A DNA stretch of 64,000 bases from Comamonas sp. SCN 65-56 (GTDB lineage Bacteria; Pseudomonadota; Gammaproteobacteria; Burkholderiales; Burkholderiaceae_C): NCBI RefSeq assembly GCF_001724135.1, contig NZ_MEDS01000025.1, positions 434,001-498,000 of the forward strand, given 5' to 3'. The position numbers and the translations under genes were made by a program. Below are positions 29,026 to 38,100 of this stretch, one piece after another. The stretch's first letter is position 1. Every line of letters starts with the position of its first letter. Under the pieces are notes generated by a model. It did no database searches. It saw only the letters and a list, made by a program, of their open reading frames with translations, and had not been told where the DNA came from.

Positions 29026-30066
29026 TCAGGGCTTTTGCGCCGTCGTCCCGCACGAAGGGCAGAAATGCACGAACGCGCTGCGCCGCGTGCCGCAGTGGCC
29101 GCAGCGGGCAAACAGGCCGATGCCGCAGTGCGGGCAAAAATCCGTCGTGCCGTCCTTGAGGTCCACCGCACGCTCGCAACCCGGGCATACGCCCTTGGCC
29201 AGGCGCGTGAGCGCAACGTCGTAGCCCAGCTCGCGCCGGCGCTCGGAATCGGGCCGCGCCTCGGCCTGCTTCTGTTGCTCCAGGTAGCGACCGAGCGCCT
29301 GGATGGCAAAGCGCCCGACCAGCACCGTGACGACGATGCCGACCGCATAGCGCACATAGCCGCCGTAGCTCGGCAGGTAAGGCACCAGCTCGACAAAAAA
29401 GGCAAACAGCGCAAACCAGATGAAGCCCCAAACGAAGGGCCACCAGGTACTCTTGCGCTTTTTCGCGAACAGCCAGCCGGCAATGATGAGCAGCGGCAGC
29501 GTCAGCGCCAGGCGATAGAGAAAAACGCGCAGCTCCTGCGCCCGCTCGGCGCTGGCCATGCGCTCGCGCCCGCCGCGCTCCAGCTCCGACAAGCGCTTCT
29601 GCTGCGCCTGCGCCTGCTGGCGCGCATCCAGCAGCGCCTGCTGCTGGGCCTGCACCGCCTGGCGCGCTTTCAATTCCTGCTGCTGCAGTGCATTCAGCAC
29701 ATGGGTGCGGGCGATCACCTCCGGATCCTGCTCCGAACGCTGGGTGGCGCTGCGCGTGGCAAGCCAGGCATTCAGGCTCTCGCGCTCGGCCTGGGTGCTG
29801 GAGCGCGCCTTGCCGGCCTGCAGCTCGGCCTGCTCCAGTGCGTTGCGCGCCGTCTCCTGCGCCTCGCGTGCCACGCGTGCCTGCGCACGCAGCGGCGCCA
29901 CCTGCGCCATGTCGAGAAAATCGTCGAGCTGCAGCGCCCTTTCCACCTGTGGCAGATCGCCGACGATGGTGCCGCCCAGCCCGATCAGAAAGCTGGCGAA
30001 AACCAGCGCCACCAGCCACAGGCCGCGGCGAAACCACTTTTCCGACAAACGCAATGCTTTGCTCAC
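29026..30066 (-). CDS. membrane protein with coiled coil and C-terminal double zinc ribbon
   Basis: A 346-residue protein of unknown function. Order: an N-terminal span (about 15-37); a long Gln/Ala/Arg-rich coiled coil (about 45-175); three spans (about 180-265); and a cytosolic C-terminus with two zinc ribbons, CPGCERAVDLKDGTTDFCPHC and CGHCGTRRSAFVHFCPSC. The start is GTG 30066 (V/MSKALRLSEKWF). Proteins of this shape are annotated only as zinc-ribbon proteins in Burkholderiales. It lies between a diguanylate cyclase (convergent) and a PAS protein (divergent), which hints at a signalling link but proves nothing. Confidence 0.8.
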   Translation of the reverse strand: MSKALRLSEKWFRRGLWLVALVFASFLIGLGGTIVGDLPQVERALQLDDFLDMAQVAPLRAQARVAREAQETARNALEQAELQAGKARSSTQAERESLNAWLATRSATQRSEQDPEVIARTHVLNALQQQELKARQAVQAQQQALLDARQQAQAQQKRLSELERGGRERMASAERAQELRVFLYRLALTLPLLIIAGWLFAKKRKSTWWPFVWGFIWFALFAFFVELVPYLPSYGGYVRYAVGIVVTVLVGRFAIQALGRYLEQQKQAEARPDSERRRELGYDVALTRLAKGVCPGCERAVDLKDGTTDFCPHCGIGLFARCGHCGTRRSAFVHFCPSCGTTAQKP

Positions 30067-30087
30067 GACGGTGCTCCGCTTCTACTG

Positions 30088-30140
30088 AAACAATAGCTAT
30101 CCGCGCTTTTTTCACAAGCGCAAAAGCCGAATCTGGTCTT
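30088..30140. repeat. interspersed repeat, copy 4
   Basis: ACAATAGCTATCCGCGCTTT, then CACAAGCGCAAAAGCCGAAT and CTGG. It lies in the gap between the divergent zinc-ribbon and PAS genes. Confidence 0.6.
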
Positions 30141-30179
30141 GGACAACACGGGTATTGTCACCAGGAGGACAATCGATCC

Positions 30180-30599
30180 ATGACGCACGCAAGCTCTGAA
30201 TCTCTACCCTGGGAGCGCATCATCGCCGACGCCGGCGATGCGCTGATTTTCATCGACGCACAAGGCGTGATCCGCATCTGGAACGCACGCGCAGCGGCGC
30301 TCTTCGGCTTCAGCGCCGAAGAAGCGCTGGGGCAGAGCGTGGACCTCATCATCCCCGCGCACCTGCGTGAAGCGCACTGGCGCGGCTTCAACCGCGCCAT
30401 GGCCAATGGCCACACCGGCAGCCGGGAGGTGCGCACCACGCGCGGCGTGCACAAGACCGGGCGCAAGCTGTATGTGGACATGAGCTTTGCCATCGTCACC
30501 GACGGCGGCGGGCAGGCGCTGGGTTCGGTGGCGATGGCGCGCGACGCGACCGAACGCTACCTGGCCCAACTGGCCGCGCGCACAGCCGCCACCGGCTGA
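30180..30599 (+). CDS. single-domain PAS sensor protein
   Basis: A 139-residue protein consisting almost only of a PAS domain with its PAC extension: IIADAGDALIFIDAQGVIRI, IWNARAAALFGFSAEEALGQ and a final VAMARDATERYLAQL. There is no kinase, cyclase or DNA-binding output, so it probably signals by protein contact. No cysteine or histidine typical of a LOV or haem-PAS stands out. ATG 30180 has an AGGAGG twelve bases upstream. Confidence 0.85.
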   Translation: MTHASSESLPWERIIADAGDALIFIDAQGVIRIWNARAAALFGFSAEEALGQSVDLIIPAHLREAHWRGFNRAMANGHTGSREVRTTRGVHKTGRKLYVDMSFAIVTDGGGQALGSVAMARDATERYLAQLAARTAATG

Positions 30600-30715
30600 G
30601 CCCCGGGCCGTGACGCTTGGTGACAACTCTTCAGCCAACGGACACACGCGCGGCGACCCCAATTGACAATGCCCGGCGAGCATGGCGCCATGCACCACAC
30701 ACCAAGGGAAAGCAC

Positions 30716-31108
30716 ATGTACCGCATCCTCCTGACCGCCGCCCTGGGCCTTGGGCTTGCCACAGGCGCGCAGGCCGCCACCAGCGCCACCGTCGTCATCC
30801 AGGCCGGGCCGCAGCCTGCCATCGTCGCGCCGGTGATGGTTCAACCGCCCCCGCCACCACCGCGCTACGAGGCCGTGCCGCGCGCTCGCCGCGGCATGGT
30901 CTGGTCGCAAGGACATTGGGAGTGGCGCCACCGCGCCTACGTCTGGGTACCCGGCCAGTGGGTGCGCGTGCGCCGGGGCCATGCCTGGCAGCAGCCGCAA
31001 TGGGTACAGCAAGGGCCGCAGTGGGTCTTCATCGCCGGCCGCTGGGGCGATGAGCGTGGGCACCACGACCGCGGGCGGCGCGATCGCCACGACCGCCACG
31101 GACGCTGA
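30716..31108 (+). CDS. secreted YXWGXW-repeat-like protein
   Basis: A 130-residue exported protein. A signal peptide is clear (MYRILLTAALGLGLATGAQA, cleavage after AQA). The mature part has a proline run (residues 41-47), then tryptophan-rich repeats of the YxWxxGxW kind (MVWSQGHWEWRHRAYVWVPG, WVFIAGRWGD) and a His/Arg/Asp-rich tail. This is the YXWGXW/BcpO-related envelope family, whose function is unknown. ATG 30716 has AAGGGAAAG upstream. Related proteins are common and often multicopy in Burkholderiales. Confidence 0.82.
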   Translation: MYRILLTAALGLGLATGAQAATSATVVIQAGPQPAIVAPVMVQPPPPPPRYEAVPRARRGMVWSQGHWEWRHRAYVWVPGQWVRVRRGHAWQQPQWVQQGPQWVFIAGRWGDERGHHDRGRRDRHDRHGR

Positions 31109-31117
31109 CCGCCGGGT

Positions 31118-32023
31118 TCAGTCCAGTTGAAGCTCGATGGCGCCGAACAGGCTCTGGCTGCCGGACGCCAGCCGCGCCTGCACCTGCAGCGCATCGCCGG
31201 CACGCAGCCATGGGGTCCTGGCCTCGCCATCCTGCGCCAGCTCGGCGCTGCGCCGCTCTGCCAGACTGCAGAAGCCGCGCGTCGCATCCGCATTGCTCAC
31301 CGGCAGCGCGCCGACGATGCTGCCCGCCCCCACACCGCGCCAGCGCGCGCACTGCGCGATGCAGGCGCCAAAGTCCAGCGCCATTTCCGGCCCGCTCTCG
31401 CACAGCCCGAACTTGCGCCCATTGAGCTGCACCTGCAGCGTGCACTGCGCGCGTGCACCACGCCAGGCCTCGCCCAGCTCGTCGGGCGTGAGGGCGACAG
31501 GCGCGAATGCCGTCGCCAGGCTGGCTGGCGCGTCAGGCTGGCCGAGCGTCAGTGCCAGCATCAGCAGCCGCACACCCTCGGCAGCCTGCTCGGGCGCCGC
31601 CGCCCGCGGCACTTCGCCCGTGACCACCGCCACGCCGGCGGCGAAATCCAGCGCCGGCTCGCCCCCGGCCGGCCACCGCGCCTGCGGCGCGAGCAGATGG
31701 TCCGCCGGACTGGTCTGGAACGCCAGCGCCGCCTGCGGGCAGCGCTGCGCATGCGACGGGTAGACGCTGCCATGCGCCCAGAGGTAGCTGCGCGGCAGCG
31801 GTGCCAGGCAATGCGCCGGGTCGAGCACGAACGCATGGCGCGCACGGCCGGCGTTGAGCTCGTCGCAGAGATCCTGCAGTTGCGGTGCGAAGAAGTTCCA
31901 GTCCTCCAGCGCTTGCTGCAGCCGGCTCACGATCGCGCCCGCATAATGCGCCTGCGCCAGATCGCGCGAGACCACCACCAGCTGGCCATCGCGCGAACCG
32001 TCGCGCAGCGTAGCCAATTTCAT
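31118..32023 (-). CDS. fumarylacetoacetate hydrolase family protein
   Basis: A 301-residue FAH-superfamily enzyme. The family-typical N-terminus MKLATLRDGSRDGQLVVVSR is followed by a variable region and a C-terminal FAH fold. Metal-binding carboxylates are less obvious than in the true fumarylacetoacetase encoded at 40240-41556. Substrate unknown: the family includes acylpyruvate hydrolases, decarboxylases and hydratases. An AAGGAAGG site lies ten bases upstream of ATG 32023. It is divergent from the DUF3108 gene with a 56-bp gap and shares no obvious pathway with its neighbours. Confidence 0.85.
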   Translation of the reverse strand: MKLATLRDGSRDGQLVVVSRDLAQAHYAGAIVSRLQQALEDWNFFAPQLQDLCDELNAGRARHAFVLDPAHCLAPLPRSYLWAHGSVYPSHAQRCPQAALAFQTSPADHLLAPQARWPAGGEPALDFAAGVAVVTGEVPRAAAPEQAAEGVRLLMLALTLGQPDAPASLATAFAPVALTPDELGEAWRGARAQCTLQVQLNGRKFGLCESGPEMALDFGACIAQCARWRGVGAGSIVGALPVSNADATRGFCSLAERRSAELAQDGEARTPWLRAGDALQVQARLASGSQSLFGAIELQLD

Positions 32024-32079
32024 AGCAAACCTTCCTTGATGTGCGTGCGCAACAGCCTTGCGGCACGGCTTGACGACTG

Positions 32080-33327
32080 ATGCAGCAACCGCGCATGGTA
32101 GCGCCCGCCGCCCGGCGCAGCCTTTGGCTGCTGGGCCTTGCCGTGCTGGCGCTGCATCTGCTGCTGCTTGCCCGCATGTCGCTGCCCCCGGTGGCGTCGG
32201 CGGCCGCACCGCCCGGCGCGCTGCAGACCCGGGTTCTGGCGCCACCCGAGCCGCCCGCAACCACACCACCTCCCCGCGCCGCCGCGCCGCAGCCAGCACC
32301 ACAGTCCAAGGCCGCGCAGCGTCCGGCGCTCGTCAGGAAGGCAGCCCCCGCGCCCGCCCGGCCGGCCTCGAAGGTCGCCAGCACCGATACCGCCACCGCA
32401 GCCATCGCGCCCGCGCCTGCGACACCGGACCGCTCCGCACGTCTGCAGGCGGCCTACGCAAGCTGGCAGGCGCAGCAGGCCGCCACCGATCCGGCCGCCA
32501 CCCCACACGCGCCGCCAACCGAATCCTTACCCACCCCATTACCCGCTTCTTTGCCCACCGTCGCTGCGCGCGCCGAACCCGTGCCAGCGGCCGCTGAAGC
32601 CCCCGCCCCGGCAGCGCCACCGGCCGAGCCCCAGGCGCCCTTGGCAAATAAGGCGCCGCTCGCACCCAAGCCGGCCGCCGCGCCGCTCGTGCTGCCGCCC
32701 TCCACGGTGCTGTCGTTTGACGTAGCGGGCCATGTCAAGGGTTTCAATTACCAGGCGCGCGCGACACTCACCTGGCAGAGCGACGCCAGCCACTACCAGT
32801 TGCGCCAGCAGATTCGCCTCTTTCTGCTGGGCTCGCGCGCGCAGGAGAGCCGCGGGCGGATCACCGCCCAGGGTCTGCAGCCTGAGCAGTTTGTCGATGA
32901 AGCCGGCAAGACACGCCGCGCCGAACTCGACTTTCAGGCGCACCAGGCCCGATTCAGCGACGGCGAAATCGCCACCACCGCCCTCGCCGACGGCACGCAG
33001 GATCGGCTGAGCATCTTCATCCAGCTCGGTGCGCTGATGGCTGCCGCGCCCGAACGCTACCCGCGCGGCACATCCATCACCTTTGCCACCGTCGGCCCCA
33101 GGCGCATCGACCCCTGGACCTTCACCGTCGCCGGGCCTGAGGTGCTGCACCTGCCGGCGGGCGACATCCCGGCCCTGAAACTGCAGCGCCTGCCGCGCGG
33201 TGGCGACGAGCGCAGGGACACCTTGTGGCTGGGCACCGAACTGCACTACCTGCCGGTGCGCATCCGGCTGGCGGAAGCAGGCGGGGATTTCGTCGATCTG
33301 CGGCTTTCAGGCCACGAAAGCCCTTGA
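32080..33327 (+). CDS. DUF3108-domain protein with proline/alanine-rich linker
   Basis: A 415-residue protein with an N-terminal membrane segment (about residues 14-32) and a long Ala/Pro-rich linker (about 40-205). A C-terminal DUF3108 domain (about 210-410) runs from LSFDVAGHVKGFNYQARATL to GTELHYLPVRIRLAEAGGDF. The linker resembles TonB-like periplasm-spanning segments, so an anchored periplasmic position is likely. DUF3108 proteins have a lipid-binding-like beta fold, and no function is established. They often sit beside purine or formyltransferase genes in Burkholderiales, but not here. Confidence 0.82.
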   Translation: MQQPRMVAPAARRSLWLLGLAVLALHLLLLARMSLPPVASAAAPPGALQTRVLAPPEPPATTPPPRAAAPQPAPQSKAAQRPALVRKAAPAPARPASKVASTDTATAAIAPAPATPDRSARLQAAYASWQAQQAATDPAATPHAPPTESLPTPLPASLPTVAARAEPVPAAAEAPAPAAPPAEPQAPLANKAPLAPKPAAAPLVLPPSTVLSFDVAGHVKGFNYQARATLTWQSDASHYQLRQQIRLFLLGSRAQESRGRITAQGLQPEQFVDEAGKTRRAELDFQAHQARFSDGEIATTALADGTQDRLSIFIQLGALMAAAPERYPRGTSITFATVGPRRIDPWTFTVAGPEVLHLPAGDIPALKLQRLPRGGDERRDTLWLGTELHYLPVRIRLAEAGGDFVDLRLSGHESP

Positions 33328-33423
33328 GTCAGCGCCCCGGCAGCCGATTCATGGAATACTGTGACGGTCTTGAACGCGGGCGCCCTGCCACCATCTGCCA
33401 GCGACAGCAACGGGAGGACCACC

Positions 33424-33711
33424 ATGCACATGCTCTACGACTCCGAATCCTTTGTGGTGGTGCACATGCTGCCCCAGCCCGGACAGGACGACACGCAGGC
33501 CGACGAAAAGCCCGTGCCCCAGCTGCTGCGCCACGGCTTCGAGATCGTGGACAAGCGCTCGGGCAAGGAGGTGTATCTGGATGGCTCCTGGGCCGAGCTG
33601 TTCCAGCAGCAGATCATCGCCTGGCAGCGCAACACCCCTTCGCAGGAAGAAGTCGAGGCCACGCTCGAAGGCTACGCGGGGCTGGCGCAGAACCCGGTCG
33701 TCCTGCACTGA
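33424..33711 (+). CDS. DUF3567 family protein
   Basis: A 95-residue cytosolic protein, MHMLYDSESFVVVHMLPQ ... RHGFEIVDKRSGKEVYLDG ... PSQEEVEATLEGYAGLAQN. This is the DUF3567 (BTH_I0359-like) family, nearly restricted to betaproteobacteria, and useful as a taxonomic marker. The function is unknown. ATG 33424 has GGGAGG nine bases upstream. A repeat copy follows its stop codon. Confidence 0.85.
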   Translation: MHMLYDSESFVVVHMLPQPGQDDTQADEKPVPQLLRHGFEIVDKRSGKEVYLDGSWAELFQQQIIAWQRNTPSQEEVEATLEGYAGLAQNPVVLH

Positions 33712-33722
33712 AATCTTGGTGA

Positions 33723-33771
33723 TTTTTGGCTCCAGCGCCCAATGGACGGTCGCTGAGAGCTATAAAATAAA
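33723..33771. repeat. interspersed repeat, copy 5
   Basis: TTTTTGGCTCCAGCGCCCAA, then GACGGTCGCTGAGAGCTATA and AAATA. This is the reverse orientation relative to copies 1-4. It lies between the convergent DUF3567 and nnrS genes. Confidence 0.6.
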
Positions 33772-33776
33772 GAGCA

Positions 33777-35051
33777 TCATCCCGGGTGGCCGTCGATGCG
33801 CACCCGGCCCCACCAGCCCAGCAAGCGCCCGCCCCAGGCCGCCATGATGGCGAGCCACAGCACGGCGGCCAGCGCCAGCAGACTGGTGCTCGCGGCCATC
33901 GGCAGCGCGGCGACCACGCGGATCACCACCGTCACCTGCAGCAGCAGGAACAAACCCCAGAAGAACGGCCCGGCCTCCAGCGGCCGGCCGCTGTGCCCGG
34001 CGGCGACGCGCGAGACCATGGCCACCATCAGCGAGCCCAGGCATCCCATGGTGAAGGCATGCAGCGCCGCCAGATGCCACACCGGCGCCCCCGGTGCGAC
34101 CGCACTCCAGGCGTCGGTGGCGGCAGCGATGAGCTGGGTCAGTCCCAGCCAGAGAAAGCCGATGTGCAACATGCCCAGCAACGGGATCTTGATGGCCGTC
34201 ATCAACCCCCAGCGCACCGTGAGCCAGATGAGCCAGACGCCGATCAAGAGCTCAAAGCAGGTGCGCAGCATCAACCCGACCATCGCCAGCCAGACTGGCC
34301 ACTGCACCATGGACAACCAGACGAACACCGCTTGCGCCCCCACGGCCAGCGCCAGCACGCCCATGACCCAGGCGGGGCGCCAAGCCTCCACGCCCGGCAG
34401 CTTGCCATGCGTGAAGAACGGAATCATGCGGTGCGCCACCGTCATGAAGACCACGCCGACAAAGCCCCACAAGCCGGTCAGCACCCAAGCCAGAGCCAGG
34501 TCGTAGCGCTGCAGCAGCAGGCTCAGGCCCAAGCCGGCGACGCTGACGCAGCCGACGACAAACGCCGCGCGCACCATCTTGCCGTGCATCTGGTTGGCAG
34601 CGCGACTGGCGCGCACCAGACCGGCGTACAGCCAGGACATCCACACCAGCCCCAGCCACGCCACGGCCAGGCCCAGCAGCCCCAGGGGTTCGCTGAACAG
34701 GCCGCCCAGCAGCCAGACCAGCCAGCCGGCGCATTGCATGAACAGCGGCGTCTGTATCTGGCGCACCGACAGCGGCTCCACATCCAGCCACTTCGGCCCG
34801 GCGGTGAACAGAAAGCCGGAGAAAAACAGCGGTATGAAGCCAAAGCTCATCAGCGCCGCATGGGTGATGAGCGGCGGTGTGCCGTCCGTCGGCAGGCCGA
34901 AGGCGCCGGTGGCGCGGTCCACCTGCACCAGCGCCCACCAGAGGCTGGCGGCAATCAGCACCGCGGCCGCGAGCGAAAAGCCGAGGCGGTGCGGTGCCAG
35001 CAGGATGTAGCGCAGGCGCCAATGCGGGTCCAGGGGTGCGGCGCTGCTCAT
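33777..35051 (-). CDS. nnrS: NnrS family protein
   Basis: A 424-residue polytopic membrane protein with about 12 spans, matching NnrS: PHRLGFSLAAAVLI, ITHAALMSFGFIPLFFSGFL, PKWLDV and MTVAHRMIPFFTHG. The histidines in the PHR, THA and AHRMIPFF positions fit the haem/copper-binding character of the family. NnrS protects against nitrosative stress and is usually under NO-responsive regulators in denitrifiers. I found no convincing FNR/NNR-type dyad in its 137-bp upstream region. It stands alone; no nitrite or nitric oxide reductase is nearby. Confidence 0.92.
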   Translation of the reverse strand: MSSAAPLDPHWRLRYILLAPHRLGFSLAAAVLIAASLWWALVQVDRATGAFGLPTDGTPPLITHAALMSFGFIPLFFSGFLFTAGPKWLDVEPLSVRQIQTPLFMQCAGWLVWLLGGLFSEPLGLLGLAVAWLGLVWMSWLYAGLVRASRAANQMHGKMVRAAFVVGCVSVAGLGLSLLLQRYDLALAWVLTGLWGFVGVVFMTVAHRMIPFFTHGKLPGVEAWRPAWVMGVLALAVGAQAVFVWLSMVQWPVWLAMVGLMLRTCFELLIGVWLIWLTVRWGLMTAIKIPLLGMLHIGFLWLGLTQLIAAATDAWSAVAPGAPVWHLAALHAFTMGCLGSLMVAMVSRVAAGHSGRPLEAGPFFWGLFLLLQVTVVIRVVAALPMAASTSLLALAAVLWLAIMAAWGGRLLGWWGRVRIDGHPG

Positions 35052-35154
35052 CGCGCCGCCTCACGGTTCATGCCGCCAGCGGCACTCAGCAGAGTTTTCA
35101 TGGGTCAAGACTGAAAATGACAATGCCCTGACGATAGCGCAGCGCAAGCAGCCC

Positions 35155-35171
35155 CATCCCTGTCAGGGATG
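35155..35171. repeat. palindrome between nnrS and nrdJ
   Basis: CATCCCTG-T-CAGGGATG, a perfect 8-bp inverted repeat with a one-base centre. It lies 18 bp beyond the nrdJ stop codon and upstream of nnrS. It could be a short terminator stem for nrdJ (no T run follows) or an operator for nnrS. Confidence 0.45.
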
Positions 35172-35188
35172 CCGCCCGCGCGCCACGC

Positions 35189-38100
35189 TCAACCGCAACT
35201 GCCCAGCGCGCCGCATTGCGTGCAGTAGTCGCAGCCGTCCTTGCGGATGACCGCGTGCGCGCCGCATTCCCAGCATTTTTTGCCCGCCATCGCGGGCGGC
35301 AGGCTGCGTGGTGCCTCGGGCTCTTCCAGCGGCAACTCCTGCTGCCGCGCCGCGCCGCGGCGGCGCGTCAAGATCTGCTGAATCGCGTAGGCCAGCGCCG
35401 CCACCTCCGAGTCATGCCACATCGGCACCAAGGTGCCATCGTCCTTGGCATGGTGGCCCAGGCGCACCGGGCCGCGGTCCCAGGCCACCTTGCGCATGTC
35501 CGACAGCGCCCGCTCCAGGAAGCCGCCGCGCGCCGCCAGCGACAGCAGGCGCATGCTGGAGGTGATCCACTGCTGCGATTCGCCGCTTTGCCCCACCGGC
35601 ATGAAGAACTCGATCGCCCGGTCCACCATGCCACCATGCCCATCGGGCACCGGCAGGAAGGAGACGATGATGTACAGCCGCTTGTGCCCCTCCTGCGTCC
35701 AGTACTCGACCTTCTCGGCCACCGCGGCCAGACCGCCCTGGGGCCGGCTTTCGATCACCGTGCGCATCGGGTCCACCGGTGCCGCAGGTTCGGCAACGGC
35801 GGTCACAGGCGCCTGGGCGACTTCCTTGGCGGGCGCCTGCAGTACCGCGCCGAGGATGCTGTTGGGCCGGTAGGTCGCAAGACCCTTGAGGTGCGAGCGC
35901 CAGGCCTGCAGGTACAGGCCCTTGAAATCGTCGTAGGGGTAATCGGCCGGAATGTTCACGGTCTTGGAAATCGCCGTGTCCACATAGGGCTGCACCGCCT
36001 CCATCATCGCCACATGGTCCAGCGCCGACATCTCCAGCGCGTTGACGAAATACCCGGGCAGCTGATCGACGTTGCCGCCCAGTGTGCAGTACAGCCGCCA
36101 GGCGTAGTCCTCGACGGTGTACTCGCTCATCGTGCCGTCGCCCTCGCGCTTCTTGCGCGTGTAGGTCCACGAGAACGGCGGCTCGATGCCGTTGGAGGCG
36201 TTGTCGGCAAACGCCAGGCTCACCGTACCCGTCGGTGCGATCGACAGCAGATGGCTGTTGCGAATGCCGTGCTGGCGAATGTCGGCCTGGATGTCCTGCG
36301 GCAGGCGGCTGGCGAAGGTGCCCTTGGCGAGATAGCCATCGGCATCGAACTTGGGAAACGCTCCCTTCTCCCGGGCCAGCGCCACCGACGCGCGATACGC
36401 CGCGTCGCGCATGCACTCGGCAATGCGCACCGCCACCTCGCGCCCCTCCTCGCGGTCGTAGCGCAATTTCAGCATCGCCAGCGTATTGCCCATGCCGGTA
36501 AAGCCCACGCCGATGCGCCGCTTGGCGGCCGATTCGGCGCGCTGCTGCGGCAGCGGCCAGAAGGTCACGTCGAGCACGTTGTCCAGCGCCCGCACTTGCG
36601 TCGCCACCACCTGCGCAAAGCGCTCAAAGTCAAAGCTGGCCTCGCCCGAGAAGCCGAACGGATGGCGCACGAAGCGCGTCAGAATGATGGGCCCGAGATC
36701 GCAGCAGCCGTAGGAGGGCAGTGGCTGCTCGCCGCAGTTGTGCGCATGCAGGCCGTTGGCGTCGAAGGCGTGCACGTCCGCCACGGTGACGTCGTAGACG
36801 GTTTCTTCGCCATCGTCCTCCAACCGGGCGACGGTGGCCGTGAAGCGCTCACGGTTGAGTTCGCGCCGGTAGCTGGAAAGCGCCTGCGCCAGTTTGTCGG
36901 CCTTTTCATCGTCGGCAAATCCGATGCGTTCGGCATACCAGGCCAGGTTGTCGCCACTGATGACCAGCTCGTGCTGCGCTCGCGTCGCGTAACCACGCTG
37001 CCCGCCATGGCCGTCCGGCAACGCGCGTGCCTGGGCGGGCCGCCGGTTGGGGTACAGCGTGCTGGCGATGCCCAGGCGCAGCAACATCCGCTGGGCGGAT
37101 TGCAGCAGATCCAGATCGCTTTGCGCCAGGCGCAGGCTCACGCCCTTGTCCTGAGCGCCCTGCACGCTGGCGTCGGCATCAAACAGACCGCGCAGCACGC
37201 CCGTCGTGAATTCCGAAGACGCGCGCTCCATGCGCGCCGTGATGGTCTTGTGGCCCACCGTCATGCCCATGGCAAACGCCAGGTCACGCAGCGCGGCGCT
37301 CGCCAGGCGCGCCTCGCCACGTCCCGCGACGGGACGCTGAAAACCACGGAAGTCAGCGCGATGGTGCAGCGTGGCCGCCGCCGCCTCGGCCGCGCGCACG
37401 ATGCCGGCGGCCCCCGTCGCCGCATAAGCCACCGTGCTGTCCGCACCCACGGCACGCAGCTCGGGCGCCCAGACGCTGAGCACCGCCTTGTCCGCCTTGA
37501 GCGTGCCGTCGCCAACCAGCAGCCCCAGCAGATAACCCTCGGCCTCGCGGCCCTCACCGGCCCAGCCCTGCAAGCTGCGATGGTCGCCCAGCAGGATTTC
37601 GTCGCCTGGCTGCAACTGCGCTGCCGCCACCCAATCGGTTTGCAGCGTGTAGCGGGTCTTGCGCGTCACCTTGCGCAGGCGGTGGTCGGCCGTGAGCCTG
37701 AGCGCATGGCCTTCACGCGTTTGCAGGCGCAGCACCGGCTTGCGCCCGGTCTCGAAAAAGCCCCGGCTCTCGGTCGCGTAAACACGGCCATCGACGATCG
37801 CGCCAAACGGCTGCCCCACCAGATCAGCCACCTGAGCCGCGCCGTCTTCCGTCATCACCCAGGTGTCCGCCGTCACGCAGGGATTGGTGGCATTGATGCG
37901 CTCGGTGTAGCTCAGGTTGTTGTCGGTGTTGATGTGATCCAGGAACAGGATGCCCGGCTCGGCGAAGTCATAGGCCGATTGCATGATGATGTCCCACAGC
38001 ATGCGCGCGCGCAGCGTCTTGTAGACCCACTGGCCGTCGGCCCTCTGGCGCGCGCCCGCCTGCAAGCCATCCTTGCCGGGACGCGCCTTGTGCACCAGCT

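Noticed and set aside
27995-30115. A 706-codon minus-strand frame opposite the diguanylate cyclase and through the zinc-ribbon gene
   Set aside because: It covers genes in both orientations that have clear domains, and its own translation is low-complexity.
35052-35188. FNR/NNR-type or NsrR site upstream of nnrS
   Set aside because: GTCA-N10-TGAC can be found near 35104-35121, but it does not match the TTGAT-N4-ATCAA or NsrR pattern well enough to annotate.
36737-37879. Intein as two split halves or as a frameshifted relic
   Set aside because: The frame is continuous and all splicing and endonuclease motifs are present, so a simple cis-splicing intein is the best reading.
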